Assembly (NCBI RefSeq): GCF_024349685.1
Contig: NZ_AP025944.1
Location: 1,556,001-1,620,000 of the forward strand
Direction of reading: 5' to 3'
DNA length: 64,000 nucleotides
Source: Pseudomonas sp. LRP2-20
GTDB taxonomy: Bacteria > Pseudomonadota > Gammaproteobacteria > Pseudomonadales > Pseudomonadaceae
Within the stretch, counting starts at the first letter, position 1. Each line of letters starts with the position of its first letter. The notes under the pieces are model-generated. The model ran no database searches. It was given only the letters and a program-made list of their open reading frames with translations, and was not told where the DNA came from. Positions 62,734-64,000 of the stretch are shown piece after piece. A program made the translations under genes and the position numbers.

Positions 62734-62865
62734 GAAAATACGTCTTAGGCTTACAAAAGAACGCGATTATACGGCTTGAGCGGCTTGATAGAAGTAATGA
62801 AAGGCTTGCGCTTGAGCGTTGCAGCGCTATCGTTTGCGGGTCAGGATTTTGTCGAGCGTGTCGTC

Positions 62866-64000
62866 ATGCAAATTGCCCCGTCGCCTCTCAACGAGGCAGC
62901 CCGCCTGTGTTTTCTCGAGAGCCTGAACATTCTCGATACCCCGGCCGAGGAAACCTTCGACCGCATCACCCGCTTGGCCAGTGTGCTGCTCGATGTGCCC
63001 ATGGCCCTGGTGTCGCTGGTCGACATGAATCGCCAGTGGTTCAAGTCGCGCCAGGGCATCGATGTGGCCGAAACCACGCGAGATGTGGCGTTCTGTGCCC
63101 ATGCCCTGCATGCCGAGGACATCCTGGTGATCCCGGACGCCAGCGCCGATCCGCGTTTCGTGGACAACCCGCTGGTGACCGGTGGACCGCGCATCCGCTT
63201 CTACGCCGGGGTGCCGCTGCGCTTTGCCGGCGAACTGACCGTGGGCACCCTGTGCGTGCTCGACACCCGGCCGCGTCGGGTGTCGGAAACCGAACTGGCG
63301 CACCTGCGCGACCTGGCGCGGATCGTCGAGCGCGAGATGCTGCACCGTAGCCTGGCCATCGACTCGGGCAGCGCGGTGCAGCAGGCGGAGCAGGGTGCAT
63401 TGGTGTCCTCCGAGGCGCGCTTTCGCCGAGTGTTCGACAACAGTCCGACCAGCAAGGCACTGGTTGGCCTTGACGGACGCATCCTCGAACCCAACCGCGA
63501 ATTCTGCCAGCTGCTTGGCCAGACCAAGGAATGGCTGGTGCTGACCCCGCTGAGCGCGCTGATCGCGCCGCAGGACCTGGCCAAGCTGGACGATCCTTGG
63601 CAGCGCATGGTGGCCGGCGAGCAGGATTCGCTGCTTCTCGAGGTGCGGTTGATCACCGGCGGCAACGCCCCACTGTGGAGCGAACTGAGTGTGTCGGCGC
63701 TGCGCAACGATTGCGGTGTCATCGAGCACATGGTGGTGTTCGTGCGTGACATCAGCGAGCGCAAGCGCCGCCAGCAGCAATTGCAGCGCTATCAGGCGAC
63801 CCTCGAACAGCAGGTGGCGCAGCGCACCGAAGAACTGGCCCGCAGCCAGGAAACCCTGCAGGCCATCGCCGACAATATCCCGGTGCTGATCGCGCAGATC
63901 GGCACCGACCTCGAATACCGCTTCAACAATGCCGTGTACCGCCAGGTCTTCGGCGTCGAGCCCACCGAGCTCAGGGGCCGCAAGGTGCAGGATCTGCTCC
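62866..64000 (+). CDS. GAF-PAS sensor protein, partial (cut by window end)
   Basis: The frame from ATG 62866 stays open to the window edge (378 codons). An N-terminal GAF domain (about residues 20-160, FDRITRLASVLLDVPMALVSL and FYAGVPLRFAGELTVGTLCV) is followed by a PAS domain (about 185-310, with the PAC end VFVRDISERKRRQQQL), a coiled-coil (QQVAQRTEELARSQETL) and the beginning of a second PAS domain (IADNIPVLIAQIGTDLEY). Such proteins usually end in GGDEF or histidine kinase output modules; the output lies outside the window. Cytoplasmic, no membrane segment seen. Confidence 0.85.
   Translation, partial: MQIAPSPLNEAARLCFLESLNILDTPAEETFDRITRLASVLLDVPMALVSLVDMNRQWFKSRQGIDVAETTRDVAFCAHALHAEDILVIPDASADPRFVDNPLVTGGPRIRFYAGVPLRFAGELTVGTLCVLDTRPRRVSETELAHLRDLARIVEREMLHRSLAIDSGSAVQQAEQGALVSSEARFRRVFDNSPTSKALVGLDGRILEPNREFCQLLGQTKEWLVLTPLSALIAPQDLAKLDDPWQRMVAGEQDSLLLEVRLITGGNAPLWSELSVSALRNDCGVIEHMVVFVRDISERKRRQQQLQRYQATLEQQVAQRTEELARSQETLQAIADNIPVLIAQIGTDLEYRFNNAVYRQVFGVEPTELRGRKVQDLL

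Noticed and set aside
61552..62748. 398-codon forward frame with SISKPQKMSRRTSRR-type repeats
   Set aside because: It only translates the 45-bp tandem repeat (period divisible by 3) and then the antisense of endA.

Overview
The window is high-GC chromosomal DNA of a fluorescent Pseudomonas, most likely of the P. putida group. Evidence: the arginine transport and catabolism block (aot-argR, aruCFGDB-astE) beside alaS-lysC-rsmA-tRNA-Ser-tRNA-Arg-mgtE-amrZ; P. putida-type REP elements with the core 'CGCGGGTAAACCCGCTCCCACA'-like arms; and a complete pyoverdine side-chain and maturation locus. Species assignment is inference from gene content and memory of relatives, not from a search.

Layout. 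1-2346: acsA (acetyl-CoA synthetase) and its leader. 2943-7071: an arginine/ornithine ABC importer (aotJ, aotQ, aotM, aotP) followed by argR, the AraC-type arginine regulator. 7413-15043: the arginine succinyltransferase (AST) operon aruC-aruF-aruG-astD-astB-(small acidic/His-rich gene)-astE. TGTCGC-N8-AA ArgR-type sites stand in front of both aotJ (one) and aruC (two), so both units look like one ArgR regulon. 15428-19728: alaS, lysC, rsmA. 19801-20517: tRNA-Ser(GCU) and four identical tRNA-Arg(ACG) genes. 20895-23800: mgtE, amrZ (reverse strand) and phnN. 23929-24003: tRNA-Arg(CCU).

24009-61240 is the pyoverdine locus and begins 8 bp after the tRNA-Arg(CCU) CCA end. Forward: a 33-codon leader ORF, a SyrP-like aspartyl beta-hydroxylase, three non-ribosomal peptide synthetases (1131, 2592 and 4541 aa; six modules) and an alpha/beta hydrolase. 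Reverse: fpvA (receptor), pvdE (ABC exporter of the precursor), pvdO, pvdN, pvdM. Forward: pvdP (Tat-exported tyrosinase). I find five exact TAAAT-N16-CGT PvdS (iron-starvation sigma factor) promoters that account for this layout: before the leader/hydroxylase, before NRPS1, before pvdE, and a back-to-back pair between pvdM and pvdP. Reading the adenylation pockets by eye, the collinear peptide is Lys - D-(beta-OH)Asp - Ser - D-Ser - D-Ser - (D-)OH-Orn, to be joined to the PvdL chromophore precursor encoded elsewhere. The last module ends in an epimerisation domain and has no thioesterase, which is the most unusual biochemical feature; the adjacent alpha/beta hydrolase is a candidate for chain release. 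Three Ser adenylation domains are almost identical at DNA level, a sign of recent domain duplication/gene conversion.

61241-62733: a ~250-bp palindromic intergenic element (second copy at 51181), a 45-bp tandem repeat growing from its end, and an EndA-type secreted endonuclease (reverse). 62866 to the window end: the start of a GAF-PAS sensor protein cut by the window edge.
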